Source: Candidatus Limiplasma stercoravium (GTDB lineage Bacteria; Bacillota; Clostridia; Christensenellales; Aristaeellaceae). Taken from it: a DNA stretch of 54,525 nt. The notes below the pieces were generated by a model. It was not told where the DNA came from. It worked only from the letters and a program-made list of their open reading frames with translations, and searched no databases. Positions 34,760 through 42,800 of this stretch are shown here, piece by piece (position 1 is the first letter of the stretch; every line of letters begins with the position of its first letter). The stretch lies in the NCBI GenBank assembly GCA_018715175.1, contig DVME01000083.1, positions 1 to 54,525 of the forward strand. The letters run 5' to 3'. A program made the position numbers and the translations under genes.

Positions 34760-35959
34760 ATGCGTATCAATGCCAACAAAAAGGTTCACAAAAGGAAGAG
34801 GGATCCCTTTGAGCTGCTGGCGCGCACCGCGGGCGTGCTGGTGGTTGCGCTGGTCGTAGGCATCGGCGTATTCTACCTGTGCACCTTGGCCATTACCAAC
34901 GACTATAACGCTACGCGCGACGCCATCGCCCAGCAAAACGAGGAGGCCGAGGTGGAGTTCAACGCCAAGATGAACGCCCTGCGCGAGAACGCCAACGCCG
35001 CCCTGGACCCGGACACCGGCGAACTGACCGCCAAGGACAACCAGTATTGGGAAGCCGAGCTGGGCGGTTCGTCCTGGCGCGTGGTCGACGAAAGCACCTC
35101 CGGCTTGGAAAACACCAGCACCATCACCTTGGATCGCTCCTCCCTCATCAATGGCGGGCTGCTCCTGGTCAATGCCTGGCATCCCATGCCCTCGGATTTT
35201 TCCGAGGATGGGCTCATCAGCGTGGGCGTGACGAGCAACTATGACATCCAGGTGGCGGACAGCACCGTGTCGCTTTTCCCCGTGGCCTATAACGCGCTTT
35301 ATGAAGCCATCCAAGCTGCCCGGGAGGAAGGGCTGGACTACTATCTGGTTCAGGAAGGCTACCGCTCCTACGCCCAGCAGGAAGTCTTGTTCAACAACGA
35401 GCTCGAAAAGCTCAGCACCCGTTACAGCGGCGACTTGCTCTATGAGGAAGCCAAAAAGGGCGTCAACGCCCCCGGCACCAGCGATTACCAAACCGGAATG
35501 ACCGTCCGCTTGGACGTTTACCAGCGCGACAACGCGGAGCTCAATAACCAGCTGTTCCAGGCGGAAAGCGCGCAGGGCGCCTGGATGACGGAGAACTGCT
35601 GGAAGTACGGCTTCATCTTCCGCTTCCCCACCAAGGACTTCCCCAATAGCTCCTGGGAGGATAAGAGCTATAAAACCGGCATTACCGCCACCCTGAACAT
35701 GTACCGCTATGTGGGCAAGGCGCATGCCGCCGCCATGCGGATGATGAACCTCTGCCTGGAGGAATACATCGAATTCCTCATCAAGTATCCGCACATTTGC
35801 ATCTACGAAAACAACGCGCTCAAGTATGAAATTGTGCGCATCAAGGTTGCCGACGGCGTGACCACCATGGATTTGCCCGTGCCCAACCCGGCCAGCGAAT
35901 ACCAAGCCAGCCTGGACAACATGGGCGGCGTGGTCATGGCCTATACGTATAATAACTAA
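34760..35959 (+). CDS. membrane-anchored VanY-like pseudoenzyme
   Basis: 399 residues. A basic N-terminus (KKVHKRKRD) and one transmembrane segment (about 22-45) anchor a long extracellular part. The VanY framework is recognisable (EGYRSYAQQEVLFNNEL, WMTENCWKYGFIFRFP, YRYVGKAHAAAM) but the active site is gone. SEHQTG-x-A-x-D is SDYQTGMTVR, with His to Tyr and Asp to Arg. EPWHFRYVG is TLNMYRYVG, losing the catalytic Glu and the third zinc His. The gene starts 36 bases after parB, so it is probably in the parAB transcript. A wall-binding or regulatory role is likely. Confidence 0.8.
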   Translation: MRINANKKVHKRKRDPFELLARTAGVLVVALVVGIGVFYLCTLAITNDYNATRDAIAQQNEEAEVEFNAKMNALRENANAALDPDTGELTAKDNQYWEAELGGSSWRVVDESTSGLENTSTITLDRSSLINGGLLLVNAWHPMPSDFSEDGLISVGVTSNYDIQVADSTVSLFPVAYNALYEAIQAAREEGLDYYLVQEGYRSYAQQEVLFNNELEKLSTRYSGDLLYEEAKKGVNAPGTSDYQTGMTVRLDVYQRDNAELNNQLFQAESAQGAWMTENCWKYGFIFRFPTKDFPNSSWEDKSYKTGITATLNMYRYVGKAHAAAMRMMNLCLEEYIEFLIKYPHICIYENNALKYEIVRIKVADGVTTMDLPVPNPASEYQASLDNMGGVVMAYTYNN

Positions 35960-36000
35960 CGTTCCCCAAAAGCGGCTTTCCCCGGCGCGCCGTCAGGAAA

Positions 36001-36039
36001 CCTTGCTGCGCAAGGCAGCTCGGAGGGCTGCGGCCCTCC
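36001..36039. repeat. two adjacent small hairpins
   Basis: CCTTGC-TGC-GCAAGG (36001-36015) and GGAGGGC-TGCG-GCCCTCC (36022-36039). They lie between the VanY-like gene and its terminator. They resemble small dispersed palindromic elements, but only this copy is seen. Confidence 0.4.
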
Positions 36040-36061
36040 AAACCTCATGAATCGTTTTTTG

Positions 36062-36112
36062 ACAGTCTAACGCGGGCGCTTAAAGCGGCCCGCGTTAGAC
36101 TGTTCTTCTTCA
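36062..36112 (+). terminator. strong terminator after parAB-vanY-like operon
   Basis: A perfect 16-bp stem (36062-36077 with 36088-36103, loop of 10) followed by TCTTCTTC on the plus strand. Confidence 0.7.
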
Positions 36113-36141
36113 TGATGACGAGCATGCCGGCGTCCCGTGGA

Positions 36142-36612
36142 TTAAGCGGTTACGTCCGCCAGGGTGACACGCACGGCATGGGACAAGCTTTCAAGCGACA
36201 TTTCCACCTGATACCCCACTTTTCCGGCGCTCATGAGCATTGTGTCGGCCAGCTGCGCCGTTTCGTCCACGACGGTGGGAAACGGCTTTTTCATGCCCAT
36301 GGGCGAGCAGCCTCCATGAACGTAGCCGGTTAGCGGCAAAAGCTCCCGGCTTTTGAGCATTTCCACGCTCTTTTCTCCAACGGCCGCCGCAGCTTTTTTC
36401 AGGGACAGCTCCTCGCACACCGGGATGACAAACACGTAATGCTGTCCTGAAGCGCCGGTGGTCACCAGCGTTTTGAACACGCTTGCCGGATCTCGCCCCA
36501 GCATGCGCGCCACCTCCATGCCGCTGGGCGGCGGATCGCCTGCGTCGTAGCGATGAGGAACATAGGCGATTCCACGCGCGTCCAGCAAGCGCATGACATT
36601 GGTTTTTTCCAA
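36142..36612 (-). CDS. ybaK: YbaK-type Cys-tRNA(Pro) deacylase
   Basis: 156 residues. EKTNVMRLLDARGIAYVPHRYD at the N-terminus, ASVFKTLVTTG with the catalytic Lys region, SLKKAAAAVGEKSVEML, and GGCSPMGMKKPFPTVVDE: the complete YbaK/EbsC fold. It removes cysteine from mischarged tRNA-Pro. The TTG start at 36612 has AAAGGA 8 bases upstream. It lies 16 bases after the large membrane protein gene and probably shares its promoter. Confidence 0.93.
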   Translation of the reverse strand: MEKTNVMRLLDARGIAYVPHRYDAGDPPPSGMEVARMLGRDPASVFKTLVTTGASGQHYVFVIPVCEELSLKKAAAAVGEKSVEMLKSRELLPLTGYVHGGCSPMGMKKPFPTVVDETAQLADTMLMSAGKVGYQVEMSLESLSHAVRVTLADVTA

Positions 36613-36628
36613 CGTAGAAATCCTTTCC

Positions 36629-38269
36629 TTATTCTTCAGAGCTCAGCGGCGTAATGGGGGCGCCGCAGCTTAGGCAAGGTTGCAGTCTGCCTTGGTAGCT
36701 CTCCAGCTCGCTATAGGAGAAGGTGCCTTGCAGGGGCAGGTATTCTTCACGAACGCTGGAGCAATAGGGATCAAGATGGTAGTAGGAACCGCCGTCCGGG
36801 TTGTAGTACAGCACGGTGCTGGCAGGCGGCGCGGGACTTACGGTGGTGCGCGGCGGCGGGGTCATCTCGTCCAGGCCGACGAAATTGTTGTTGACCACGT
36901 TCTCCTCCTCGTCCTGTACGGACTCGTTGGAGGAAAGGGAATTGGGATCCACGTACCATTCGCCGCCCTCTTTGACCATCAGCACCATAAAGCGGTATTT
37001 GGAGGGATCCTTGCCGGTGTTTTTGTTGATGGTGGCGGTCATGGTAACGGTGCGGCTGTTGTCGGCGTCCGTACCGGTGATTTCCTCAATGGTGAAATCC
37101 TCCGGCGTACGGTTGGCCAGCACGGTAAACAGCGCGACCGAAGCGTCGCTCTGAGCACTTCTCCAGCTGGGCTGGACAAGGCTGACCATTTCGGCTGTGT
37201 TGTTCACCTTCCACAGGTTCATAAACAGCTCCAACCGCTGTTGCGCCACAGAAGGGCCGGCAGGCGTGGGAGAAGGCGTCGGCGATACAGAGGCCGAAAC
37301 GTCAGGCATTACGGCTTCGTTGACGGACTGTGGCGAACTCTGCGAGCTCTGATCCAAAGATGGGCTGCCCGTTTGCTGAACATCGCGGCTGCCTTGCATG
37401 GTCATGGCGAATACCGCCACGCATAGCGCGACAAAAACCACGCTGATGATGAGCCGGGAGCCGGGGGTGTACATTTGGCGGTACCACATACCGCCCAAAG
37501 CGCATACGGTGAGTCCCAGGAAAACGTAGCGCACCACGTTGACCGTGGTGTCCAGGAACAGGCAGGGAATCAGCAATAGGGGAAGAAGAACGAAAAGGAA
37601 CGCGGACCATAACTTGTCCACCGATACGGGCGACGGGGCGGCGGCTTTGGGCTGCTGCGGCGGCGCGGCAGGCGTTTCAGCCTGCACGGGCGGCTTTTGG
37701 GTGTTGACATAAGCGGCGTTCAAAGGCGCATAGGCCGACGGCTGCGCAAAAGGCGGCTGCTGTGTGGCCTGAAAAGGCGGCTGTGCGGGCTGAAAGGGCT
37801 GCGCGGAGGACTGGAAGGGCGCGGACTGCACCACAGGCGCGGCAGGATGCCGTTCCACGGTGGGTACAAAGCCCTGCGCGCGGGGAGAATACGTGCCCAT
37901 AGGGTTCATGTTTGGAGCGCTGTTGGCCAAGGGCGGGGGCATAGGCGTCGCGGTGCGCGGAGCTCCTGGCTGAATAAAGCTGGGCGCCGCAAAAGGAACC
38001 TGCGCCGCCGGCTGAGGCATGACCTGGGAAGCGTTTGGCGCAAAATAGGGCGACGCGGGAGCGGCGGCCTGCTGGCCGAAGGCAGACTGGCCAAAGGCCG
38101 AAGGCTGCATGGGAATGGCCGGCTGCGAAGCCAAGGAAGCCGTGGCGTCAGGCGCCTTGGTAAAGTCCGGCGCTTGAGGCGCGGAAGGCTGAGACGCCTT
38201 TTTGAACAAACTCTTTTTGTTCATGCCGTAGGTGGGCGTCCAGGCATATTTCGTGCGGTTGGTGTTCAT
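36629..38269 (-). CDS. large Pro/Gln-rich membrane protein, unknown function
   Basis: 546 residues; no family recognised. Residues 1-215 are low-complexity, rich in Pro, Gln, Ala and Phe (AFGQSAFGQQAAAPASPYF type). Three hydrophobic segments follow at about 219-238, 244-262 and 271-292. After a Ser/Pro linker comes an extracytoplasmic region with an NTF2-like look (LELFMNLWKVNNTAEMVSLV). The C-terminus holds YYHLDPYCSSV and LQPCLSCGAPI: one His and three Cys suited to bind a metal, like small zinc-ribbon tails. GAGGAG precedes the ATG. Possibly an envelope scaffold; expressed with ybaK. Confidence 0.75.
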   Translation of the reverse strand: MNTNRTKYAWTPTYGMNKKSLFKKASQPSAPQAPDFTKAPDATASLASQPAIPMQPSAFGQSAFGQQAAAPASPYFAPNASQVMPQPAAQVPFAAPSFIQPGAPRTATPMPPPLANSAPNMNPMGTYSPRAQGFVPTVERHPAAPVVQSAPFQSSAQPFQPAQPPFQATQQPPFAQPSAYAPLNAAYVNTQKPPVQAETPAAPPQQPKAAAPSPVSVDKLWSAFLFVLLPLLLIPCLFLDTTVNVVRYVFLGLTVCALGGMWYRQMYTPGSRLIISVVFVALCVAVFAMTMQGSRDVQQTGSPSLDQSSQSSPQSVNEAVMPDVSASVSPTPSPTPAGPSVAQQRLELFMNLWKVNNTAEMVSLVQPSWRSAQSDASVALFTVLANRTPEDFTIEEITGTDADNSRTVTMTATINKNTGKDPSKYRFMVLMVKEGGEWYVDPNSLSSNESVQDEEENVVNNNFVGLDEMTPPPRTTVSPAPPASTVLYYNPDGGSYYHLDPYCSSVREEYLPLQGTFSYSELESYQGRLQPCLSCGAPITPLSSEE

Positions 38270-38326
38270 GCTTCATCTCCTCGCGTAGGCATGGGAAAAC
38301 GCGCGCGGATTCGCGGACGCCCCATT

Positions 38327-38354
38327 ATTATATCACATCCTGTCTCTTTGTAAA
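38327..38354 (-). promoter_or_regulatory. promoter of the Pro/Gln-rich membrane protein and ybaK
   Basis: On the minus strand TTTACA (38354-38349), 16 bases, TATAAT (38332-38327). Confidence 0.65.
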
Positions 38355-38359
38355 CACGC

Positions 38360-38529
38360 CGGGTACTGATTTGTGAAATAAAAGTGACAGATGCATGACG
38401 AATTGGAATATGTTCACACGGAAATATCGACCAAATGAACGCCAAAACAGCGTATACTCTACAAAAGGTGTGCAACGAATGCGTAACATTTTTGAAGCGG
38501 ATTCCGCGCAAAAAAACGCGAGAAAACCC
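38360..38529. other. AT-rich non-coding stretch between divergent promoters
   Basis: Clearly more AT-rich than its surroundings. It holds no gene I can support. A 54-codon plus-strand frame from 38479 overlaps the rplS promoter and resembles nothing. Confidence 0.5.
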
Positions 38530-38559
38530 TTGCATGTCGGCCGCGGTTCGTGGTATAAT
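38530..38559 (+). promoter_or_regulatory. promoter of rplS
   Basis: TTGCAT (38530-38535) and TATAAT (38554-38559), 18-base spacer. About 80 bases of leader follow before the start codon; an L19-type autoregulatory leader is possible, but I cannot confirm its structure. Confidence 0.7.
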
Positions 38560-38644
38560 GCTCCTTGTGACATAACGGGCGGTCCTCTTCCCGAGCCGCA
38601 GGGCTTGCGGGTACGAACGTCTACGAAGGAAGGAGGCCATTGAA

Positions 38645-38995
38645 ATGAGTGAAATCATTCGTTCCATCGAAAAGGCTCAGCTCCGCGCCGATTTGCCCCA
38701 GTTCAACATCGGCGACACCGTTCGCGTTTTCGTGAAGGTGGTTGAAGGCAGCCGCGAGCGCCTGCAGGCGTTTGAAGGCACCGTGATTGCCCGTCGCAAC
38801 GGCAGCGTGCGCGAAACGTTCACCGTTCGCCGCGTATCCTACGGCATCGGCGTGGAACGCACTTTCCCGCTGCATTCGCCCCGCGTGGACCATATCGAAG
38901 TGATCCGCCGCGGCCAGGTTCGCCGCGCGAAGCTGTACTACCTGCGCTCCTTGCAGGGCAAGGCGGCCAAGATCAAGGAAGCCAAGCGCGTGTGA
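38645..38995 (+). CDS. rplS: 50S ribosomal protein L19
   Basis: 116 residues, normal length. [62 protein letters not shown] and [20 protein letters not shown] are diagnostic of L19, which sits at the 30S-50S interface. AAGGAGG precedes the ATG. The usual partners rimM, trmD and lepB are not next to it; its own promoter and terminator make it a single-gene unit. Confidence 0.97.
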   Translation: MSEIIRSIEKAQLRADLPQFNIGDTVRVFVKVVEGSRERLQAFEGTVIARRNGSVRETFTVRRVSYGIGVERTFPLHSPRVDHIEVIRRGQVRRAKLYYLRSLQGKAAKIKEAKRV

Positions 38996-39012
38996 CACAA
39001 ACGCAAACCCAT

Positions 39013-39042
39013 GGAGCGCCCATACATGCGGGGCGCTCCTTT
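39013..39042 (+). terminator. rplS terminator
   Basis: 9-bp stem GGAGCGCCC (39013-39021) with GGGCGCTCC (39031-39039), followed by TTT. Confidence 0.65.
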
Positions 39043-39073
39043 GGCATTTTGAGGCATTGCAAGGAGGCGGGCC

Positions 39074-39409
39074 ATGCAGGGATTTGACGCGCAAAGCGCA
39101 AAGCAATACATACTTCGCCATATGGACAAACGCCCTTTTCGATCCCTGGCCAACCGGCTGGAGGAGATTGTGGACGATTTCATCACCTACGACCTGCACT
39201 TCATGCGGCTGACCGGCGTGCTGGACGAGGACGGCCTGCAAGGGCCCGGCGCGTACGACGACGACGAGGCGTTCGAGTACATTTACGACGCCTGGCTGTC
39301 CGACCATCCCCAAGAGACGGATGAGGATATGGCGGTGGCGGCGGTGCTTAACGCCTATATGCAATGGCAGGAGCGCTATTTGATTCTCAGCGGCTTGGCG
39401 GACGTGTAA
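39074..39409 (+). CDS. small acidic hypothetical protein
   Basis: 111 residues, strongly acidic (AYDDDEAFEYIYDAWLSD, ETDEDMAVAAVL). No signal peptide or membrane segment; mostly helical by eye. AAGGAGG sits just before the ATG. It lies between rplS and the zinc-ribbon membrane protein. I do not recognise a family, but the RBS and clean frame support it as a real gene. Confidence 0.72.
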   Translation: MQGFDAQSAKQYILRHMDKRPFRSLANRLEEIVDDFITYDLHFMRLTGVLDEDGLQGPGAYDDDEAFEYIYDAWLSDHPQETDEDMAVAAVLNAYMQWQERYLILSGLADV

Positions 39410-39499
39410 CACTTTGGCGTCCGGCGTTTGGCGGCAGGAACGGGCTGCCGCTGCATCGAAACATTGGGTGAACGTTTCCGCCCAAAGGAGGTTTCGCAC

Positions 39500-41404
39500 A
39501 TGAAATGCCCCCATTGCGGAAAATGGAACAGCGCCAGCCTGCCGCATTGTATATATTGCGGCGAGGCCTTGCCGGACGACGCCTACGGCAAGGACGGCGT
39601 TCCCGTTTGGCAAATGGAACTGGATGACCGTTCGGGCGAGAAAAGCTACATCCATGTCGATGACAGCGGCGAGGCGGAAACAACCGTGGATCCGCGGGAG
39701 CGCTTGGCGCGGGAAATGGCGGATCTGAAAACCCGCAAAATCCGCGGCGAGGAAAAGCAGCGCATGCTTCGTCAGGAGGCGGCCCGGCGCGGCATGGCGC
39801 CGTCCGGCCGCACGGTGCGCACCACCAGCAACCGCAGCACCTTCTTTTCCGCCTACGACGATCCCTCCGCCACGCTGCGCCCCGTCGCCCCCGAGATGGT
39901 CGAACAGGGCGACGTCAGGCCCGGCGCCCGGCGCGTGGTTCCCTCTCAGTACCGCTATACCGACCCGGGAACCGACGAAGCCTTTTCCCCTGGCGAAACG
40001 CGGCGCCTGGTGGATATCAAGCTGCCCGACGAAAGCGAAAACGTCTACGACGGCTTTCAGGATGCCGGCGCCTATATGGGCGTGGACGGATCTGATCCCG
40101 AAAACGCCATGCGCATGCATTCCTCATCCTATGCGCGCATCCGCCGTCCCCGGCGCCATAGCGCGCGGCGGGCGCTCCATGTCCTGGTGGTTTTGGCGTT
40201 GGTGGCGGCCGTCGGCTGGGCCGCCTATGCCTACGTTTTTCCGCTTCTATGGCCTCAGGAGGAAGAACAGGCGCTGAAGGCCACGGTGATTCCCACCATC
40301 CGCCAGGACGTAGCGGCCCATACCATCACCATCCCCGGCGAGGAAGGCCAGCGCATCACCATCCGCGAGCTGCGCACGTCGGCCATCGTCACAGGCGGCG
40401 TGGCCACCTTTGATATCCTCGACCACATTTGGTACGACGAATATGAGGACTATTTGCAGGATACCATGACCGTTACCCTCACCCCGTATGTGACCTCCGA
40501 TTCCGGCAAGCAAACGCCCCTGGGCGCCATCAGCTACGAAATCGACATTCCGCTGTCGCCCATCGAAATCAACACGCCCGATAACCTCTACCAAGAGGTC
40601 AGCACCGCGATGTACGACATTTCGTTTTCCGTTACCGTGGGCAGCAGCGTGTTCATCAACGGCGAGGATTGCAGCGACCTGGTGGATAGCGAGGATGGCT
40701 CGGTCAACTATAACGCCACCGTGCAGCCCATCGGCGAAAACAATTATACCATTGAGGTGCAAAGCCAGTACTGCCGCGCCAACAGCATCACCGTGACCCT
40801 TTACCGCGCCCGGCAGTCAATCCCGCTGGATCTGGCCAGCGAGACCTCCAGCACGTCCACCAGCGGCGACGGCACCATGACCATCCGCGGAACCACCTTG
40901 CCCGGCGCCGTCATCAAGGTGCTCTCTCCGTATTCGGACTTGGACATCACCAACACCGATACCGACGGCAGTTTTAGCTTTATCGCCAAGTTCGATAAAA
41001 TCGGCAATAACACCGTCATCATCACGGCGGATTATCCCGGCCGCGAAACCACCCGCGTAGAACACGTGGTTTATTACGTGCCCAATATCGACGTCTACTC
41101 CCGCAAGGCCTGGGACATCAACAAGGACTACACCAGCCTGATGGACAACCTGGAAACCCGTGTGCGCAATTCCCAAATCTATGTGTGCAAGGGCACCGTG
41201 ACCTCCGTGGAGACCACCAAGCCACAGCGCGCGTTTTTTGACGTCTCCCTTACCGATTCTCCCTTGCTGATCTATGTGGAGAACGCCTCCAAGACCACCT
41301 GGGAGGTGGGCAAAAGCTACGACCTTTACGCCGACGTCTTTGGCCTGTACGACAGCAAGCCGTGGCTCATCGTGCGTTATACCTATCCGTACACGGGCAG
41401 CTGA
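39500..41404 (+). CDS. zinc-ribbon, single-pass membrane protein with extracellular domain
   Basis: 634 residues from the ATG at 39500 (AAAGGAGG 8 bases upstream). The N-terminus MKCPHCGKWN...LPHCIYCGEAL is a CxxC-CxxC zinc ribbon in the cytoplasm. A long charged, disordered region (about 30-215) with RERLAREMADLKTRK leads to one transmembrane helix (ALHVLVVLALVAAVGWAAYAYVF, about 225-248). The outer part is beta-rich and includes an Ig-like fold (GTMTIRGTTLPGAVIKVLSPYSDL, DTDGSFSFIAKF, NNTVIITADYPG). Similar zinc-ribbon membrane proteins occur in Clostridia; the role is unknown. Confidence 0.78.
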   Translation: MKCPHCGKWNSASLPHCIYCGEALPDDAYGKDGVPVWQMELDDRSGEKSYIHVDDSGEAETTVDPRERLAREMADLKTRKIRGEEKQRMLRQEAARRGMAPSGRTVRTTSNRSTFFSAYDDPSATLRPVAPEMVEQGDVRPGARRVVPSQYRYTDPGTDEAFSPGETRRLVDIKLPDESENVYDGFQDAGAYMGVDGSDPENAMRMHSSSYARIRRPRRHSARRALHVLVVLALVAAVGWAAYAYVFPLLWPQEEEQALKATVIPTIRQDVAAHTITIPGEEGQRITIRELRTSAIVTGGVATFDILDHIWYDEYEDYLQDTMTVTLTPYVTSDSGKQTPLGAISYEIDIPLSPIEINTPDNLYQEVSTAMYDISFSVTVGSSVFINGEDCSDLVDSEDGSVNYNATVQPIGENNYTIEVQSQYCRANSITVTLYRARQSIPLDLASETSSTSTSGDGTMTIRGTTLPGAVIKVLSPYSDLDITNTDTDGSFSFIAKFDKIGNNTVIITADYPGRETTRVEHVVYYVPNIDVYSRKAWDINKDYTSLMDNLETRVRNSQIYVCKGTVTSVETTKPQRAFFDVSLTDSPLLIYVENASKTTWEVGKSYDLYADVFGLYDSKPWLIVRYTYPYTGS

Positions 41405-41406
41405 TA

Positions 41407-41459
41407 TTAGACATTCATCAAATATTCTTGTTGACATATGTCTAACATAATGTTAGAAT
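41407..41459 (+). promoter_or_regulatory. promoter with palindromic operator (MFS/ArsR operon)
   Basis: TTGACA (41431-41436), 17 bases, TAGAAT (41454-41459). A perfect palindrome TCTAACAT-A-ATGTTAGA (41441-41457) covers the spacer and -10. An outer pair, TTAGACAT (41407-41414) and ATGTCTAA (41438-41445), extends the site. This is a likely operator for the downstream regulator. Confidence 0.75.
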
Positions 41460-41480
41460 ATCGTCATACAAGGAGGTTTG

Positions 41481-42800
41481 ATGTGCGTGAAATCATCGTG
41501 GAAGGCGTATGCCGAGCTTCGCGGCGAGCGAAACTACTGGTTTTACCTGGCATCGGGGTTGCTGGGGCGCCTGGGCGATTCCATCGACGCGATGGCCTAT
41601 AGCTGGATTGCCTATCAAATAACCGGCTCTGCGGTGTGGCTGACGGTCATCGCCGGCGTGAACGCCATCCCGACGGTGGTGATTACGCCTTTGGTGGCGC
41701 CGCTGGTGGAACGTATGGACAAAAAGCGCGTGATGATGGTCACGGGCTTCGTTCGCGCCGGGCTGGTGCTGCTGACCGGCATAGTGATGAGCCTGGGGCG
41801 ACTCACGGGGCCCCTGCTGCTGGTAACCACCTTTCTGATGTCGGTCAGCGAGTCGTTTGCAGATCCGGCATACATGGCCTGCATCCCCAAGCTGCTGCCG
41901 CAGGATAAACTGGATACGGCCCTGGCGCTGCGCACCACGGTCTACCAGGCGGCGCAGCTGATCGGCGCGGGACTGGCCGGCGTGGTGCTGGGCGTGCTGG
42001 GCGGCGGAGGCGCGCTGGTGGCGGATGGGACGCTGTTTGTGTTTTCCACGCTGCTGGTGGGATTCCTGCATCTCAAGTCCTCGTCGGAAACGAGCGCCGG
42101 CGAGGAACCCGGCTACCTGCGCCGCTTGACGGACGGTTTTGCGTACTTCAAAACCCACGATACGCTGGTGTTTCTCAGTCTGTCGGGCGTGCTGCTCAGC
42201 GTCCTGATCGCGCCTTTTAGCCAGTTGCAGACGGCGTATGTGGCCGATACGCTTCGCTTGGACGCTTATGCGCTGTCGGTGCTGGGCGTGGGCACCTCCG
42301 CGGGCATGCTGATCGGCTCGGTGGTCTATCCGCTGCTCAAAGGCCGGTTAACGCTGCGCCGCGCGCTGGGCGGCTGCCTGGGCGCTTTCGCAGGGGCGTA
42401 TTTTTGGGGCTGCTTGTTAAGCCTCCTGCCAGGCTTCTTATGGCTCCAATATGCCGGGCTGCTGGCCTTGGGTCTGGCGCAGGCCTTTGCGCTGTCGCTG
42501 TTTTCGCTGATGATTAACGTGCTGTTCTTTCGCGTCATTGAGGAGGCGTACCTTTCGCGCATGGCGTCCCTTTTCAATGCGATGACCTCGTTGTCGGTTC
42601 CGGTGGCGTCCCTGCTGACCGGTGGGCTGGTAAGCTTTTTACCGGTATTGGGGGTCTTCGGCGTCGCGGGCGTCCTCAGCGCCGTTGCCATGCTGATTTT
42701 GCCTCAAATCCAGTCCGCGCGGAAGCTGGACGCAATGCTCCAAACCCAGCCAAACGAAAAGGAGGCGCCCTGTGAAGATCCTTTATCAACCGCAGATTGA
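41481..42800 (+). CDS. MFS exporter (multidrug-type)
   Basis: 439 residues with about 12 transmembrane segments. N-terminal ERNYWFYLASGLLGRLGDSIDAMAYSWIAYQITGS is typical of MFS_3-type drug exporters, as is the loop ERMDKKRVMMVTGFVRAGLV between helices 2 and 3. Usually such proteins expel macrolides or other drugs; the substrate here is unknown. AAGGAGG precedes the ATG. The 3' end overlaps the ArsR-type gene by 29 bases, so expression is coupled. Confidence 0.9.
   Translation: MCVKSSWKAYAELRGERNYWFYLASGLLGRLGDSIDAMAYSWIAYQITGSAVWLTVIAGVNAIPTVVITPLVAPLVERMDKKRVMMVTGFVRAGLVLLTGIVMSLGRLTGPLLLVTTFLMSVSESFADPAYMACIPKLLPQDKLDTALALRTTVYQAAQLIGAGLAGVVLGVLGGGGALVADGTLFVFSTLLVGFLHLKSSSETSAGEEPGYLRRLTDGFAYFKTHDTLVFLSLSGVLLSVLIAPFSQLQTAYVADTLRLDAYALSVLGVGTSAGMLIGSVVYPLLKGRLTLRRALGGCLGAFAGAYFWGCLLSLLPGFLWLQYAGLLALGLAQAFALSLFSLMINVLFFRVIEEAYLSRMASLFNAMTSLSVPVASLLTGGLVSFLPVLGVFGVAGVLSAVAMLILPQIQSARKLDAMLQTQPNEKEAPCEDPLSTAD

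Noticed and set aside
38395-38643. Small plus-strand frame before rplS
   Set aside because: It overlaps the rplS promoter and leader and matches nothing.
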